64,000 bases of DNA from Kitasatospora gansuensis (GCF_014203705.1 NZ_JACHJR010000001.1:4774001-4838000), one strand, 5' to 3'. Shown: positions 1-8,090, counted from the first letter of the stretch. A program made the numbers and translations. Notes: generated by a model not told the origin, from the letters alone.

Positions 1-12
1 CCTGAGGCCATC

Positions 13-420
13 ATGACCATGACCGACCCCATCGCAGACATGCTCACGCGTCTGCGTAACGCGAACTCGGCGTACCACGACACCGTGGCGATGCCGGCTA
101 GCAAGATCAAGGCGCACGTCGCCGAGATCCTGCAGCAGGAGGGGTACATCTCCTCCTGGAAGGTTGAGGAGCCGGTTGAGGGCGAGGTCGGCAAGAAGCT
201 GACCATCGACCTCAAGTTCGGCCCCAACCGTGAGCGCTCCATCGCCGGCATCAAGCGCATCAGCAAGCCGGGTCTGCGCGTTTACGCAAAGTCCACCAAC
301 CTGCCGAAGGTGCTCGGCGGCCTGGGCGTGGCGATCATCTCCACGTCTTCCGGTCTCCTCACCGACAAGCAGGCCGCCAAGAAGGGCGTAGGCGGAGAAG
401 TTCTCGCCTACGTCTGGTAA
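13..420 (+). CDS. rpsH: 30S ribosomal protein S8
   Basis: Small-subunit protein that binds 16S rRNA in the central domain and helps assemble the platform. The 135-residue product has normal S8 length, opens with MTDPIADMLTRLRNANSA and ends with the conserved GGEVLAYVW. An in-frame ATG two codons on is an alternative start; GAGG at 4-7 precedes the chosen one. It is the first visible gene of the distal spc operon and L6 follows after 22 bases, so S14 and L5 are expected just outside the window. In enterobacteria S8 represses its own operon translationally; nothing here tests that. Confidence 0.97.
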   Translation: MTMTDPIADMLTRLRNANSAYHDTVAMPASKIKAHVAEILQQEGYISSWKVEEPVEGEVGKKLTIDLKFGPNRERSIAGIKRISKPGLRVYAKSTNLPKVLGGLGVAIISTSSGLLTDKQAAKKGVGGEVLAYVW

Positions 421-442
421 TTCGGGAAACGGAGGTACAGCA

Positions 443-982
443 ATGTCTCGCATTGGACGGCTGCCCATCCCGGTTCCCGCCGGCGTGGACGTCACCATCG
501 ATGGCCAGACGGTCTCGGTGAAGGGCCCCAAGGGCTCCCTCACCCACACCGTTGCCGCGCCCATCGAGATCAGCAAGGGCGAGGACGGCACTCTGCTCGT
601 CACCCGCCCTAACGACGAGCGTCTGTCGAAGGCCCTGCACGGCCTTTCCCGCACGCTGGTGGCGAACATGATCACCGGCGTGACCGCGGGATACCGCAAG
701 TCGCTGGAGATCAGCGGTGTTGGTTACCGAGTCGCAGCGAAGGGCTCCGCGCTGGAGTTCCAGCTCGGCTACAGCCACCCGATCCTGATCGAGGCCAAGG
801 AGGGCATCTCCTTCGTGGTCGAGTCGCCCACCAAGTTCCACGTGGACGGGATCGACAAGCAGCTGGTCGGCGAAGAGTCGGCCAAGATCCGCAAGCTGCG
901 TAAGCCCGACCCGTACAAGGCCAAGGGCGTCAAGTACGCGGGCGAGGTCATCCGCCGCAAGGTCGGAAAGAGCGGTAAGTAA
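443..982 (+). CDS. rplF: 50S ribosomal protein L6
   Basis: Large-subunit protein near the GTPase-associated region, contacting 23S rRNA close to the sarcin-ricin loop. The 179-residue sequence starts MSRIGRLPIPVPAGV and carries the C-terminal L6 signature around RKPDPYKAKGVKYAGE, both diagnostic. A strong Shine-Dalgarno GGAGGT at 431-436 sits six bases before the ATG and fixes the start. The gene lies 22 bases after rpsH and only three bases before rplR, so it is co-transcribed and probably translationally coupled. No irregularity is visible. Confidence 0.97.
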   Translation: MSRIGRLPIPVPAGVDVTIDGQTVSVKGPKGSLTHTVAAPIEISKGEDGTLLVTRPNDERLSKALHGLSRTLVANMITGVTAGYRKSLEISGVGYRVAAKGSALEFQLGYSHPILIEAKEGISFVVESPTKFHVDGIDKQLVGEESAKIRKLRKPDPYKAKGVKYAGEVIRRKVGKSGK

Positions 983-985
983 GCC

Positions 986-1369
986 ATGAGTCTTTCTGTG
1001 AAGATCGGCAAGGGCAACGGCTACAAGAACGCTGCCCGCAAGCGTCGCGCCATCCGCGTTCGCAAGCGCGTCACCGGCACCGAGGCTCGTCCTCGTCTGG
1101 TCGTGACCCGCTCGAACCGTCACATGGTCGCCCAGGTCATCGACGACGCCAAGGGTCACACCCTCGCGTCGGCGTCCACCCTCGATGTGTCCATCCGTGG
1201 CAACGAGGGCGACAAGACCGAGCTGGCCAAGAAGGTCGGAGCCCTGGTCGCCGAGCGCGCCAAGGCCGCCGGCATCGAGTCGGTCGTCTTCGACCGCGCG
1301 GGCAACCGTTACGCGGGGCGCATCGCCGCCCTGGCGGACGCTGCCCGTGAGGCCGGGCTCGACTTCTAA
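986..1369 (+). CDS. rplR: 50S ribosomal protein L18
   Basis: L18 binds 5S rRNA and joins it to the central protuberance of the 50S subunit. The 127-residue protein shows the basic N terminus (KNAARKRRAIRVRKRV), the RLVVTRSNRHMVAQVID strand and the C-terminal FDRAGNRYAGRIAALADAAREAGL block that are typical of the family. It starts three bases after the L6 stop and is followed by rpsE after 48 bases. The length is normal for actinobacteria. Confidence 0.97.
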   Translation: MSLSVKIGKGNGYKNAARKRRAIRVRKRVTGTEARPRLVVTRSNRHMVAQVIDDAKGHTLASASTLDVSIRGNEGDKTELAKKVGALVAERAKAAGIESVVFDRAGNRYAGRIAALADAAREAGLDF

Positions 1370-1417
1370 GCCGCTCGTCGGCTCAGTCGACGGACGTAAT
1401 CGAGAGAGGTAATTCCA

Positions 1418-2053
1418 ATGGCTGGACCCCAGCGCCGCGGTAGCGGCGCCGGCGGCGGCACCGGCGGTGGCGGCGAGCGACGTGATCGTAAGCGCGACGA
1501 CCGGGGCAACGCCCCCGCCGTCGAGAAGACTGCTTACGTTGAGCGTGTCGTTGCGATCAACCGTGTCGCCAAGGTTGTCAAGGGTGGTCGTCGTTTCAGC
1601 TTCACCGCGCTGGTCGTGGTGGGCGACGGTGACGGCACCGTAGGTGTCGGCTACGGGAAGGCGAAGGAGGTTCCGGCCGCCATCGCCAAGGGTGTTGAGG
1701 AGGCCAAGAAGAACTTCTTCAAGGTCCCCCGTATCCAGGGCACCATCCCGCACCCGATCCAGGGCGAGAAGGCCGCCGGCGTCGTGCTCCTGAAGCCGGC
1801 GTCCCCCGGTACCGGCGTTATCGCCGGTGGCCCGGTGCGTGCTGTCCTGGAGTGCGCCGGCGTTCACGACATCCTGTCGAAGTCGCTCGGCTCGGACAAC
1901 GCGATCAACATCGTGCACGCCACCGTGGCTGCTCTGAAGGGCCTCGTGCGCCCCGAGGAGATCGCGGCCCGCCGTGGCCTGCCGCTGGAGGACGTGGCCC
2001 CCGCTGCTCTGCTCCGCGCTCGCGCGGCCGGGACCGCGGCGGTGAGTGCCTGA
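1418..2053 (+). CDS. rpsE: 30S ribosomal protein S5
   Basis: S5 takes part in decoding fidelity and the mRNA entry channel of the 30S subunit. The 211-residue product has an N-terminal extension rich in Gly and Arg (first 35 residues), the double-stranded-RNA-binding S5 domain (ERVVAINRVAKVVKGGRRFSF region) and the C-terminal domain with GVHDILSKSLGSDNAIN. The N-terminal extension is usual in actinobacteria. The start ATG follows a GAGAGAGG purine stretch. The stop TGA shares one base with the start of rpmD, indicating translational coupling. Confidence 0.97.
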   Translation: MAGPQRRGSGAGGGTGGGGERRDRKRDDRGNAPAVEKTAYVERVVAINRVAKVVKGGRRFSFTALVVVGDGDGTVGVGYGKAKEVPAAIAKGVEEAKKNFFKVPRIQGTIPHPIQGEKAAGVVLLKPASPGTGVIAGGPVRAVLECAGVHDILSKSLGSDNAINIVHATVAALKGLVRPEEIAARRGLPLEDVAPAALLRARAAGTAAVSA

Positions 2054-2235
2054 TGGCTCGCCTGAAGGTCACTCAGACCAAGTCGTACATCGGCAGCAAG
2101 CAGAACCACCGTGACACGCTCCGTTCGCTCGGCCTGAAGCGGCTGAACGACACCGTGGTGAAGGAGGACCGCCCGGAGATCCGCGGCATGGTCCACACCG
2201 TTCGTCACCTCGTCACGGTCGAGGAGGTGGACTGA
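2053..2235 (+). CDS. rpmD: 50S ribosomal protein L30
   Basis: Small 60-residue large-subunit protein. The sequence MARLKVTQTKSYIGSKQNHR and the following LRSLGLKRLNDTVV block match bacterial L30 over its whole length. The ATG overlaps the rpsE stop by one base (TGATG), which is the expected arrangement in the spc operon, and rplO begins one base after its stop. A much longer in-frame reading starting inside rpsE is only open because of the GC bias and is not taken as the gene. Confidence 0.96.
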   Translation: MARLKVTQTKSYIGSKQNHRDTLRSLGLKRLNDTVVKEDRPEIRGMVHTVRHLVTVEEVD

Positions 2236-2236
2236 A

Positions 2237-2692
2237 ATGGCAGACAACTCGCCGATCAAGATCCACAACCTGCGCCCGGCCCCCGGCGCCAAGACCGACA
2301 AGATCCGTGTCGGTCGTGGTGAGGGTTCCAAGGGTAAGACCGCAGGTCGTGGTACCAAGGGCACCAAGGCCCGCTACCAGGTTCCGCAGCGCTTCGAGGG
2401 TGGGCAGATGCCCCTCCACATGCGTCTGCCGAAGCTCAAGGGCTTCAAGAACCCGGCGCACAAGCAGTTCCAGGTCGTGAACCTGGAGAAGCTGGCCGAG
2501 CTCTACCCGCAGGGTGGCGAGGTCACCGTGGCCGACCTGATCGCGAAGGGCGCCGTTCGCAAGAACGAGCTCGTCAAGGTCCTCGGCACCGGCGACATCG
2601 CGGTTGCGCTGCAGGTGACGGTTGACGCCGTCTCCGGCTCCGCGATCGAGAAGATCACCGCTGCCGGCGGTACGGTCACCGAGCTCCTCTGA
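2237..2692 (+). CDS. rplO: 50S ribosomal protein L15
   Basis: Late-assembly 50S protein. The 151 residues carry the L15 N-terminal RNA-binding tail (HNLRPAPGAKTDKIRVGRG), the Gly/Lys-rich loop and the C-terminal globular part with NLEKLAELYP. It is the last gene of the spc group here: a strong terminator hairpin (2706-2747) follows, separating it from secY, although in many bacteria secY is co-transcribed with rplO. Length and start (ATG one base after the rpmD stop) are normal. Confidence 0.96.
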   Translation: MADNSPIKIHNLRPAPGAKTDKIRVGRGEGSKGKTAGRGTKGTKARYQVPQRFEGGQMPLHMRLPKLKGFKNPAHKQFQVVNLEKLAELYPQGGEVTVADLIAKGAVRKNELVKVLGTGDIAVALQVTVDAVSGSAIEKITAAGGTVTELL

Positions 2693-2705
2693 GCAAGTTG
2701 ACATC

Positions 2706-2747
2706 CACGAACCCCGTATCTCCCTCCTGGGAGGTACGGGGTTCGTG
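2706..2747 (+). terminator. Intrinsic terminator after rplO
   Basis: A 13-bp perfect outer stem (2706-2718 with 2735-2747) is extended inward by CTCCC/GGGAG and followed by CTTTTC. It should end or attenuate the ribosomal operon before secY. Confidence 0.85.
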
Positions 2748-2841
2748 CTTTTCGGGTGGCTTTTGTGGTTGAAAACGGGCATCCCGTCCCCCGTGCGTGG
2801 GGGAGGGGCCGCGCACGCTTCTTTCGGGTGGCCACACACTG

Positions 2842-2870
2842 TTAGAGTCCGTGGAGTTCCCTTGTAGGCT
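2842..2870 (+). promoter_or_regulatory. Candidate secY promoter
   Basis: TTAGAG (2842-2847), a 17-base spacer and TAGGCT (2865-2870) form a weak sigma-70-like promoter between the rplO terminator and the secY GTG, leaving a leader of about 110 bases. The -10 is the same hexamer as in the much better rplM promoter, but the -35 is poor, so this is tentative. Confidence 0.35.
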
Positions 2871-2987
2871 GCGCCCAGGCTCGCCTGTGCCGTCCGGTTG
2901 ACCGGACTCCTCCGAGGGCCGCACACCCCACTCCCCATTCAGGACCGACCCTCCCGCCGACGACGTGCGGGAGGCGCAGGAGGCACC

Positions 2988-4295
2988 GTGCTCAGTGCGT
3001 TCGCGCGGGCGTTCCAGACGCCCGACCTGCGCAAGAAGCTGCTGTTCACGCTGGGCATCATGGTGCTGTTCCGGCTGGGCGCTCACATCCCCGTGCCGGG
3101 CGTCGACTTCGTCGCGGTGAACCAGTGCCTGAAGGACACCCCCAGCGGGCTGTTCGGCCTGGTGAACCTCTTCAGTGGTGGCGCGTTGCTGCAGCTGACG
3201 ATCTTCGCGCTCGGCATCATGCCGTACATCACGGCCAGCATCATCCTCCAGCTCCTCACCGTCGTGATCCCGCGACTCGAGGCGCTGAAGAAGGAGGGCC
3301 AGGCCGGTACGGCCAAGATCACCCAGTACACCCGCTACCTGACCATCGCGCTCGCCGTGCTCCAGGGCACCGGCATCGTCGCGACGGCCTCCAGTGGCGC
3401 GCTGTTCTCGGGCTGTGTCTACGCCAACCAGGTCGTGCCGGACCAGTCGGTCTTCCGGATCGCCACCATGGTGATCACGATGACCGCCGGCACCACGATG
3501 GTCATGTGGCTCGGTGAGCTGATCACCGACCGCGGCATCGGCAACGGCATGTCCATCCTGATCTTCACCTCGATCGCGTCGGGCTTCCCCGGCTCGATGT
3601 GGGCGATCAAGCTCTCGGGCAAGATCGGTGACGGCTGGGTCGAGTTCTTCAGCGTCATCGCGATCGGCGTCATCGTCGTGGTCCTGGTCATCTTCGTCGA
3701 GCAGGCGCAGCGCCGGATCCCGGTCCAGTACGCGAAGCGCATGATCGGCCGCAAGGCGTTCGGCGGGACGTCGACCTACATCCCGCTGAAGGTCAACCAG
3801 GCCGGTGTGATCCCGGTCATCTTCGCCTCGTCGCTGCTGTACATCCCGGCGCTGGTCGCCCAGCTGACGAACAGCCAGGCCGGCTGGGCCACCTGGATCC
3901 GCGACAACTTCGTCCGCGGTGACCACCCGATCTACATGGCCACGTACTTCGTGCTGATCGTGTTCTTCGCCTTCTTCTACGTCGCGATCTCCTTCAACCC
4001 CGAAGAAGTTGCGGACAACATGAAGAAGTATGGTGGGTTCATCCCGGGCATCCGGGCCGGCCGACCGACGGCCGAGTACCTCAACTACGTGCTTACCCGT
4101 ATCACGTGGCCGGGGTCGCTCTACCTGGGCCTGATCGCGTTGATCCCGATGATCGCCCTGGTCGCCTTCAACGCGGACCAAAACTTCCCGTTCGGTGGCA
4201 CCAGCGTGCTCATCGTCGTCGGTGTCGGACTCGAAACTGTGAAGCAGATCGAGAGCCAGCTCCAGCAGCGTAATTACGAAGGGTTCCTCCGCTGA
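2988..4295 (+). CDS. secY: Preprotein translocase subunit SecY
   Basis: Central channel subunit of the SecYEG translocon in the cytoplasmic membrane. From the GTG at 2988 the product is 435 residues, normal for SecY, starting VLSAFARAFQTPDLRKKLLF. It contains about ten hydrophobic segments and the conserved cytosolic loops, including the PVQYAKRMIGRKAFGG region and the C-terminal YEGFLR. The reading frame is open 90 bases further upstream, but GCAGGAGG at 2976-2983 points to 2988. The stop overlaps the adk start by one base, so secY and adk are translationally coupled. Confidence 0.95.
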   Translation: MLSAFARAFQTPDLRKKLLFTLGIMVLFRLGAHIPVPGVDFVAVNQCLKDTPSGLFGLVNLFSGGALLQLTIFALGIMPYITASIILQLLTVVIPRLEALKKEGQAGTAKITQYTRYLTIALAVLQGTGIVATASSGALFSGCVYANQVVPDQSVFRIATMVITMTAGTTMVMWLGELITDRGIGNGMSILIFTSIASGFPGSMWAIKLSGKIGDGWVEFFSVIAIGVIVVVLVIFVEQAQRRIPVQYAKRMIGRKAFGGTSTYIPLKVNQAGVIPVIFASSLLYIPALVAQLTNSQAGWATWIRDNFVRGDHPIYMATYFVLIVFFAFFYVAISFNPEEVADNMKKYGGFIPGIRAGRPTAEYLNYVLTRITWPGSLYLGLIALIPMIALVAFNADQNFPFGGTSVLIVVGVGLETVKQIESQLQQRNYEGFLR

Positions 4296-4951
4296 TGCGT
4301 ATCGTCCTCGTCGGACCTCCCGGGGCCGGGAAGGGTACTCAGGCGCACGTCCTGGCCAAGACCCTGTCCATTCCCCACATCTCCACCGGAGACCTGTTCC
4401 GCGCCAACATCAGCCAGGGCACCCAGTTGGGGCTCGAGGCCAAGGCGTACATGGACGCGGGTCGACTGGTACCGGATGAGGTCACCATCGGGATGGCCAA
4501 GGACCGGATGTCGCAGCCGGATGCCGCCAACGGCTTCCTGCTGGACGGGTTCCCCCGGAACCTCGGTCAGGCCAAGGCCCTGGACGAGATCCTGGCCGAG
4601 TTCGGCATCGCCCTCGACGGCGTGCTGGACCTCGAGGTCCCCGAGGACGAGGTCGTCAAGCGGATCGCCGGCCGTCGGCTCTGCCGGGTCAACGGTGGCC
4701 ACGTGTTCCACGTGGTCTACAACCCGCCGAAGACCGAGGGCGTCTGCGACGAGTGCGGCGGCGAGCTGTACCAGCGCTCGGACGACACCGAGGAGAAGGT
4801 GCGGACGCGGCTGGAGGTCTACCACACGGAGACCGAGCCGATCATCGAGTACTACAACCAGCAGGGCCTGCTGGTCACCATCTCGGCGCTGGGCAAGGTC
4901 GACGAAGTGACCGAGCGCGCGGTGGCCGCGCTGGAGAGCAAGAAGAGCTGA
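4295..4951 (+). CDS. adk: Adenylate kinase
   Basis: Catalyses ATP + AMP to 2 ADP in the cytosol. The 218-residue long-form enzyme has the P-loop GPPGAGKGT (residues 7-15), the AMP site with DGFPRN and a long LID domain. In the LID, C130, C151 and C154 occupy three of the four zinc-finger positions while the fourth (133) is Asn, so a classical Cys4 zinc site is not complete. The ATG shares a base with the secY stop. A terminator at 4962-5003 follows, before map. Confidence 0.96.
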   Translation: MRIVLVGPPGAGKGTQAHVLAKTLSIPHISTGDLFRANISQGTQLGLEAKAYMDAGRLVPDEVTIGMAKDRMSQPDAANGFLLDGFPRNLGQAKALDEILAEFGIALDGVLDLEVPEDEVVKRIAGRRLCRVNGGHVFHVVYNPPKTEGVCDECGGELYQRSDDTEEKVRTRLEVYHTETEPIIEYYNQQGLLVTISALGKVDEVTERAVAALESKKS

Positions 4952-4961
4952 GACCGACCAG

Positions 4962-5003
4962 ACGGCCGGGACGCCCCCGCACGGGGGAGTCCCGGCCGTT
5001 CTG
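4962..5003 (+). terminator. Terminator after adk
   Basis: Ten-base outer arms ACGGCCGGGA (4962-4971) and TCCCGGCCGT (4990-4999), extended inward by CCCCC/GGGGG, form a long GC-rich hairpin followed by TCTGTCGTC. It is a plausible intrinsic terminator but lacks a pure T tract. Confidence 0.7.
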
Positions 5004-5081
5004 TCGTCGTACGGTGGTAACGGCAGCACGGCCCCCCGGCAAGGACCGGACGGGCTTTCGACAGTGGAAGGCGTGGACCAG

Positions 5082-5921
5082 ATGGTGGAGATCAAGACCC
5101 CCGAGCAGATCGCCAAGATGCGGGTGGCCGGACTGGTCGTCGCCGAGGCGCTGAAGGCGGCCCGCGAGGCCGTCCGTCCGGGTGTCACCACCCAGGAGCT
5201 CAACGACATCGCGGCGAAGGTGATCGCCGACCACGGCGCCACCTCCAACTTCCGCGCGGACCACGGCGGCCTGTGGTTCCCGGGTGTGATCTGCGCCTCC
5301 GTCAACAACGAGGTGGTGCACGGCATCCCGGGCGACCGGGTGCTGGTCGAGGGTGACGTCATCTCGATCGACTGCGGTGCGATCGTGGACGGCTGGCACG
5401 GCGACGCCGCGATCACCGTGGCGGTCGGCGAGGTCGCGCCCGAGGTGGAGATGCTCAGCCGGGTGACCGAGGGCTCGATGTGGGCCGGCATCGCCCAGAT
5501 GAAGAAGAACAACCGCCTGGTCGAGGTCTCCAAGGCGATCGAGGGCTTCATCCGCCGCCAGCCGCTGCCCCCCAAGGGCAAGTGGGGCATCACCGAGGGG
5601 TACGGCGGCCACGGCATCGGCACCGCGATGCACATGGAGCCGCACGTGCTGAACTACGTCGAGCGCGGCCGCGGCAAGGGCCCGAAGCTCGTCCCCGGCA
5701 CCGTGCTGGCGATCGAGCCGATGGTCTCGCTGGGCACCCCGCACACCACCGTGCTGGAGGACGACTGGACGGTCGTCACCAACGACGGCACCTGGGCCTC
5801 GCACTGGGAGCACTCGGTGGCCATCACCGAGCAGGGCCCGCTGGTGCTGACCGCCTTCGACGGCGGCAAGGCCGAGCTGGCCAAGCTGGGCGTCGTGGCG
5901 GCTCCGGATCCGCTGGGTTAG
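5082..5921 (+). CDS. map: Methionine aminopeptidase, type I
   Basis: Removes the initiator Met from nascent proteins. The 279 residues from ATG 5082 begin MVEIKTPEQIAKMR; the frame also opens at a GTG at 5064, but GGAAG at 5066-5070 and the family N terminus favour 5082. The dinuclear-metal ligands of the pita-bread fold are visible: the two Asp in SIDCGAIVDGWHGDAA, His in GGHGIG, Glu in AIEPMV and Glu in AITEQGP. It is separated by terminators from adk and mscL, so it is probably its own unit. Actinobacteria often carry a second map elsewhere. Confidence 0.95.
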   Translation: MVEIKTPEQIAKMRVAGLVVAEALKAAREAVRPGVTTQELNDIAAKVIADHGATSNFRADHGGLWFPGVICASVNNEVVHGIPGDRVLVEGDVISIDCGAIVDGWHGDAAITVAVGEVAPEVEMLSRVTEGSMWAGIAQMKKNNRLVEVSKAIEGFIRRQPLPPKGKWGITEGYGGHGIGTAMHMEPHVLNYVERGRGKGPKLVPGTVLAIEPMVSLGTPHTTVLEDDWTVVTNDGTWASHWEHSVAITEQGPLVLTAFDGGKAELAKLGVVAAPDPLG

Positions 5922-5936
5922 GACTGACGGATCGTC

Positions 5937-5975
5937 AAGGGCTCGGTGGGTTTCGCCCACCGGGCCCTTTGTCCT
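5937..5975 (+). terminator. Terminator after map
   Basis: Arms at 5937-5950 and 5956-5969 pair over 14 positions with one G-U, with a short TTTCG-type loop, followed by TTGTCCTATTTTT. This is a good intrinsic terminator. Confidence 0.8.
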
Positions 5976-6011
5976 ATTTTTAGGAGCTGACAACTCCGAA
6001 GGGACCAGTAA

Positions 6012-6434
6012 GTGCTCAAGGGATTCCGCGACTTCATGATGCGCGGCAACGTGATCGACATGGCGGTCGGTGTCGTCATCGGCTCGGCCTTCACCGCGGT
6101 GGTGACCGGCTTCGTCGTGGCCTTCCTCACCCCGCTGGTCGGTGTGGTGGTCGGCGCGGCCGGTGACTTCCGTGCGTACAGCTTCACCCTGGCCGGCGTG
6201 ACCTTCCCGTACGGCCAGTTCCTGAACGTGCTGATCGCGTTCCTGCTGACCGCCGCGGTGCTGTACTTCTTCGTGGTGCTGCCGGTCACCAAGGCGACCG
6301 CGCGCTACCTGCCGAAGAAGCCGAAGACCCCCAAGCGCCCGTGCCCCGAGTGCCTGACCGAGATACCGGAGGCCGCCCGGCGCTGCTCGGCCTGCACCGC
6401 GCACGTGGAACCGCTGGTCAAGGTCGGGGTCTGA
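6012..6434 (+). CDS. mscL: Large-conductance mechanosensitive channel MscL with zinc-ribbon tail
   Basis: Stretch-gated membrane channel that releases solutes on osmotic downshock. From GTG 6012 (GAAGGGA upstream) the 140-residue product begins VLKGFRDFMMRGNVIDMAVG, the MscL N-terminal amphipathic helix and TM1 with the gating Gly/Ala pattern; TM2 covers about residues 70-92. The C-terminal helix is replaced or extended by a four-cysteine motif, C111-x2-C114 and C125-x2-C128, resembling a zinc ribbon. It sits between map and infA, interrupting a cluster that is usually map-infA. Terminator upstream and its own Shine-Dalgarno suggest a separate unit. Confidence 0.92.
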   Translation: MLKGFRDFMMRGNVIDMAVGVVIGSAFTAVVTGFVVAFLTPLVGVVVGAAGDFRAYSFTLAGVTFPYGQFLNVLIAFLLTAAVLYFFVVLPVTKATARYLPKKPKTPKRPCPECLTEIPEAARRCSACTAHVEPLVKVGV

Positions 6435-6440
6435 ACCGTT

Positions 6441-6470
6441 TTGGTCCGGGAGCGGGCGGTGGCGTACGAT
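6441..6470 (+). promoter_or_regulatory. Candidate infA promoter
   Basis: TTGGTC (6441-6446), an 18-base spacer and TACGAT (6465-6470) give a fair vegetative promoter. Transcription would start near 6477, leaving a leader of about 118 bases before infA. Confidence 0.5.
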
Positions 6471-6594
6471 GGACCGTCGGCTCACTCGTAGCGTGCTTCA
6501 GCACGCCCTCCGCCCGGTAGGGCAGGGGTGAACCCAGGTTCGCACGAGCGTGCCGCATACGGTAGCCGTCCCCGGAAGGTGGATCTCGCAGTTC

Positions 6595-6816
6595 ATGGCA
6601 AAGAAGCAAGGCGCCATTGAGATCGAGGGCACCGTGATCGAGTCTCTCCCGAACGCCATGTTCAAGGTTGAGCTGCAGAACGGTCACAAGGTCCTCGCGC
6701 ACATCAGCGGCAAGATGCGGATGCACTACATCCGTATCCTCCCGGACGACCGCGTGGTCGTTGAGCTCAGCCCTTACGACCTGACTCGCGGCCGGATCGT
6801 CTACCGGTACAAGTAA
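6595..6816 (+). CDS. infA: Translation initiation factor IF-1
   Basis: IF-1 occupies the ribosomal A site during initiation. The 73-residue S1/OB-fold protein (MAKKQGAIEIEGTVIESLPN, then the GHKVLAHISGKMRMHYIRI strand block, ending GRIVYRYK) is full length. The frame is open upstream without a gene signature; the ATG at 6595 matches the family. It heads the alpha-operon group and is followed by rpmJ after 35 bases. A candidate promoter lies at 6441-6470. Confidence 0.96.
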   Translation: MAKKQGAIEIEGTVIESLPNAMFKVELQNGHKVLAHISGKMRMHYIRILPDDRVVVELSPYDLTRGRIVYRYK

Positions 6817-6851
6817 GCAACTGTCAGATCTAGACCCGGAGTACCTGAAGC

Positions 6852-6965
6852 ATGAAGGTCAAGCCGAGCGTCAAGAAGATCTGCGACAAGTGCAAGGTGA
6901 TCCGCCGTCACGGCCGGGTCATGGTGATCTGCGACAACCTGCGCCACAAGCAGCGCCAGGGCTGA
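6852..6965 (+). CDS. rpmJ: 50S ribosomal protein L36
   Basis: A 37-residue protein, MKVKPSVKKICDKCKVIRRH onward, with C11, C14, C27 and H32 as zinc ligands, so it is the zinc-binding (C+) form of L36. Streptomycetes commonly carry a zinc-independent paralogue elsewhere that replaces it under zinc starvation. It follows infA closely and precedes rpsM by 194 bases of leader-like sequence containing small hairpins. Confidence 0.95.
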   Translation: MKVKPSVKKICDKCKVIRRHGRVMVICDNLRHKQRQG

Positions 6966-7159
6966 TCAGCTTCACCCAGCATTTTTCGTACGTCTTTGCG
7001 TGAGCACAGCTTCGCGCGACGCGACAAAACGTCATAAGCGGGCTACCCGATCCGTCCCCAGGACGGACTGCCACCCCCGGTCAGAGGCCGGGGCTCCCAC
7101 ACCGAGAGGTGTCGGAGTAGGTAGCACGTCAGACCTCTGAAGAAACACAGGAGCCTTGA

Positions 7160-7540
7160 ATGGCACGCCTCGCAGGCGTTGATCTCCCGCGTGAGAAGCG
7201 CATCGAGATCGCCCTCACCTACGTCTACGGCATCGGTCGCACCCGCGCGCAGCTCGCGCTCGCGGAGACCGGCGTGAACCCGGACATCCGCGTTCGCGAC
7301 ATCTCCGAGGACGACCTGGTCAAGCTCGGCCAGTACATCGACGCCAACTTCGAGGTCGAGGGTGACCTCCGCCGTGCGGTTGCCGCTGACATCCGCCGCA
7401 AGGTCGAGATCGGCTGCTACGAGGGTCTGCGTCACCGCCGGGGTCTCCCCGTCCGCGGTCAGCGCACCCACACCAACGCGCGTACCCGTAAGGGCCCGCG
7501 TCGCGCGATTGCCGGCAAGAAGAAGCCGGGCAAGAAGTAG
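7160..7540 (+). CDS. rpsM: 30S ribosomal protein S13
   Basis: S13 sits at the head of the 30S subunit and contacts the P-site tRNA and 50S bridge B1. The 126-residue product starts MARLAGVDLPREKRIEIALTY and ends in the basic tail with RGQRTHTNARTRKGPRR, both characteristic. AGGAG at 7149-7153 precedes the ATG. It is followed by rpsK after 71 bases. The 194 bases upstream hold several GC-rich hairpins and could be a leader, but no specific element was recognised. Confidence 0.96.
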   Translation: MARLAGVDLPREKRIEIALTYVYGIGRTRAQLALAETGVNPDIRVRDISEDDLVKLGQYIDANFEVEGDLRRAVAADIRRKVEIGCYEGLRHRRGLPVRGQRTHTNARTRKGPRRAIAGKKKPGKK

Positions 7541-7611
7541 TCCGCCCGTAACCGGACTTCCCTCCGGCCCGCGGGTTAGCGGACCGACCACCTCAGTAGG
7601 AGAACAGACTT

Positions 7612-8019
7612 ATGCCCCCCAAGGGTCGTCAGGCTGCCGGCGCCAAGAAGGTGCGCCGCAAGGAGAAGAAGAACGTCGCTCACGGGCACGCCCACATCAA
7701 GAGCACGTTCAACAACACCATCGTTTCGATCACCGACCCCTCGGGCAACGTGATCTCTTGGGCCTCTGCCGGCCACGTCGGCTTCAAGGGCTCGCGCAAG
7801 TCCACCCCGTTCGCCGCGCAGATGGCCGCCGAGTCGGCTGCCCGTCGGGCGCAGGAGCACGGCATGCGCAAGGTCGACGTCTTCGTCAAGGGTCCGGGCT
7901 CCGGCCGCGAGACCGCGATCCGCTCGCTCCAGGCCACCGGCCTGGAGGTGGGTTCGATCCAGGACGTCACCCCCACCCCGCACAACGGCTGCCGTCCGCC
8001 GAAGCGCCGCCGCGTCTGA
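7612..8019 (+). CDS. rpsK: 30S ribosomal protein S11
   Basis: Platform protein of the 30S subunit, at the Shine-Dalgarno interaction region. The 135 residues include the conserved HIKSTFNNTIVSITDPSGN and the C-terminal TPTPHNGCRPPKRRRV, which are diagnostic. Start ATG follows TAGGAGAAC. In many bacteria S4 (rpsD) lies between rpsK and rpoA; here that gene is absent and a strong hairpin (8054-8090) occupies the space instead. Confidence 0.96.
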   Translation: MPPKGRQAAGAKKVRRKEKKNVAHGHAHIKSTFNNTIVSITDPSGNVISWASAGHVGFKGSRKSTPFAAQMAAESAARRAQEHGMRKVDVFVKGPGSGRETAIRSLQATGLEVGSIQDVTPTPHNGCRPPKRRRV

Positions 8020-8053
8020 CGCAGCGCCTTCGGGCAGCTTGATGTTTTAAACC

Positions 8054-8090
8054 GCGTACGGGGTCCCGTTTTTAGTGGGACCCCGTACGC
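8054..8090 (+). terminator. Strong hairpin between rpsK and rpoA
   Basis: Perfect 14-base arms (8054-8067 and 8077-8090) enclose GTTTTTAGT. The T tract is in the loop rather than after the stem and TGGTTCTGTT follows, so it may attenuate, terminate or be a processing or stability hairpin between ribosomal genes and rpoA. Confidence 0.65.
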
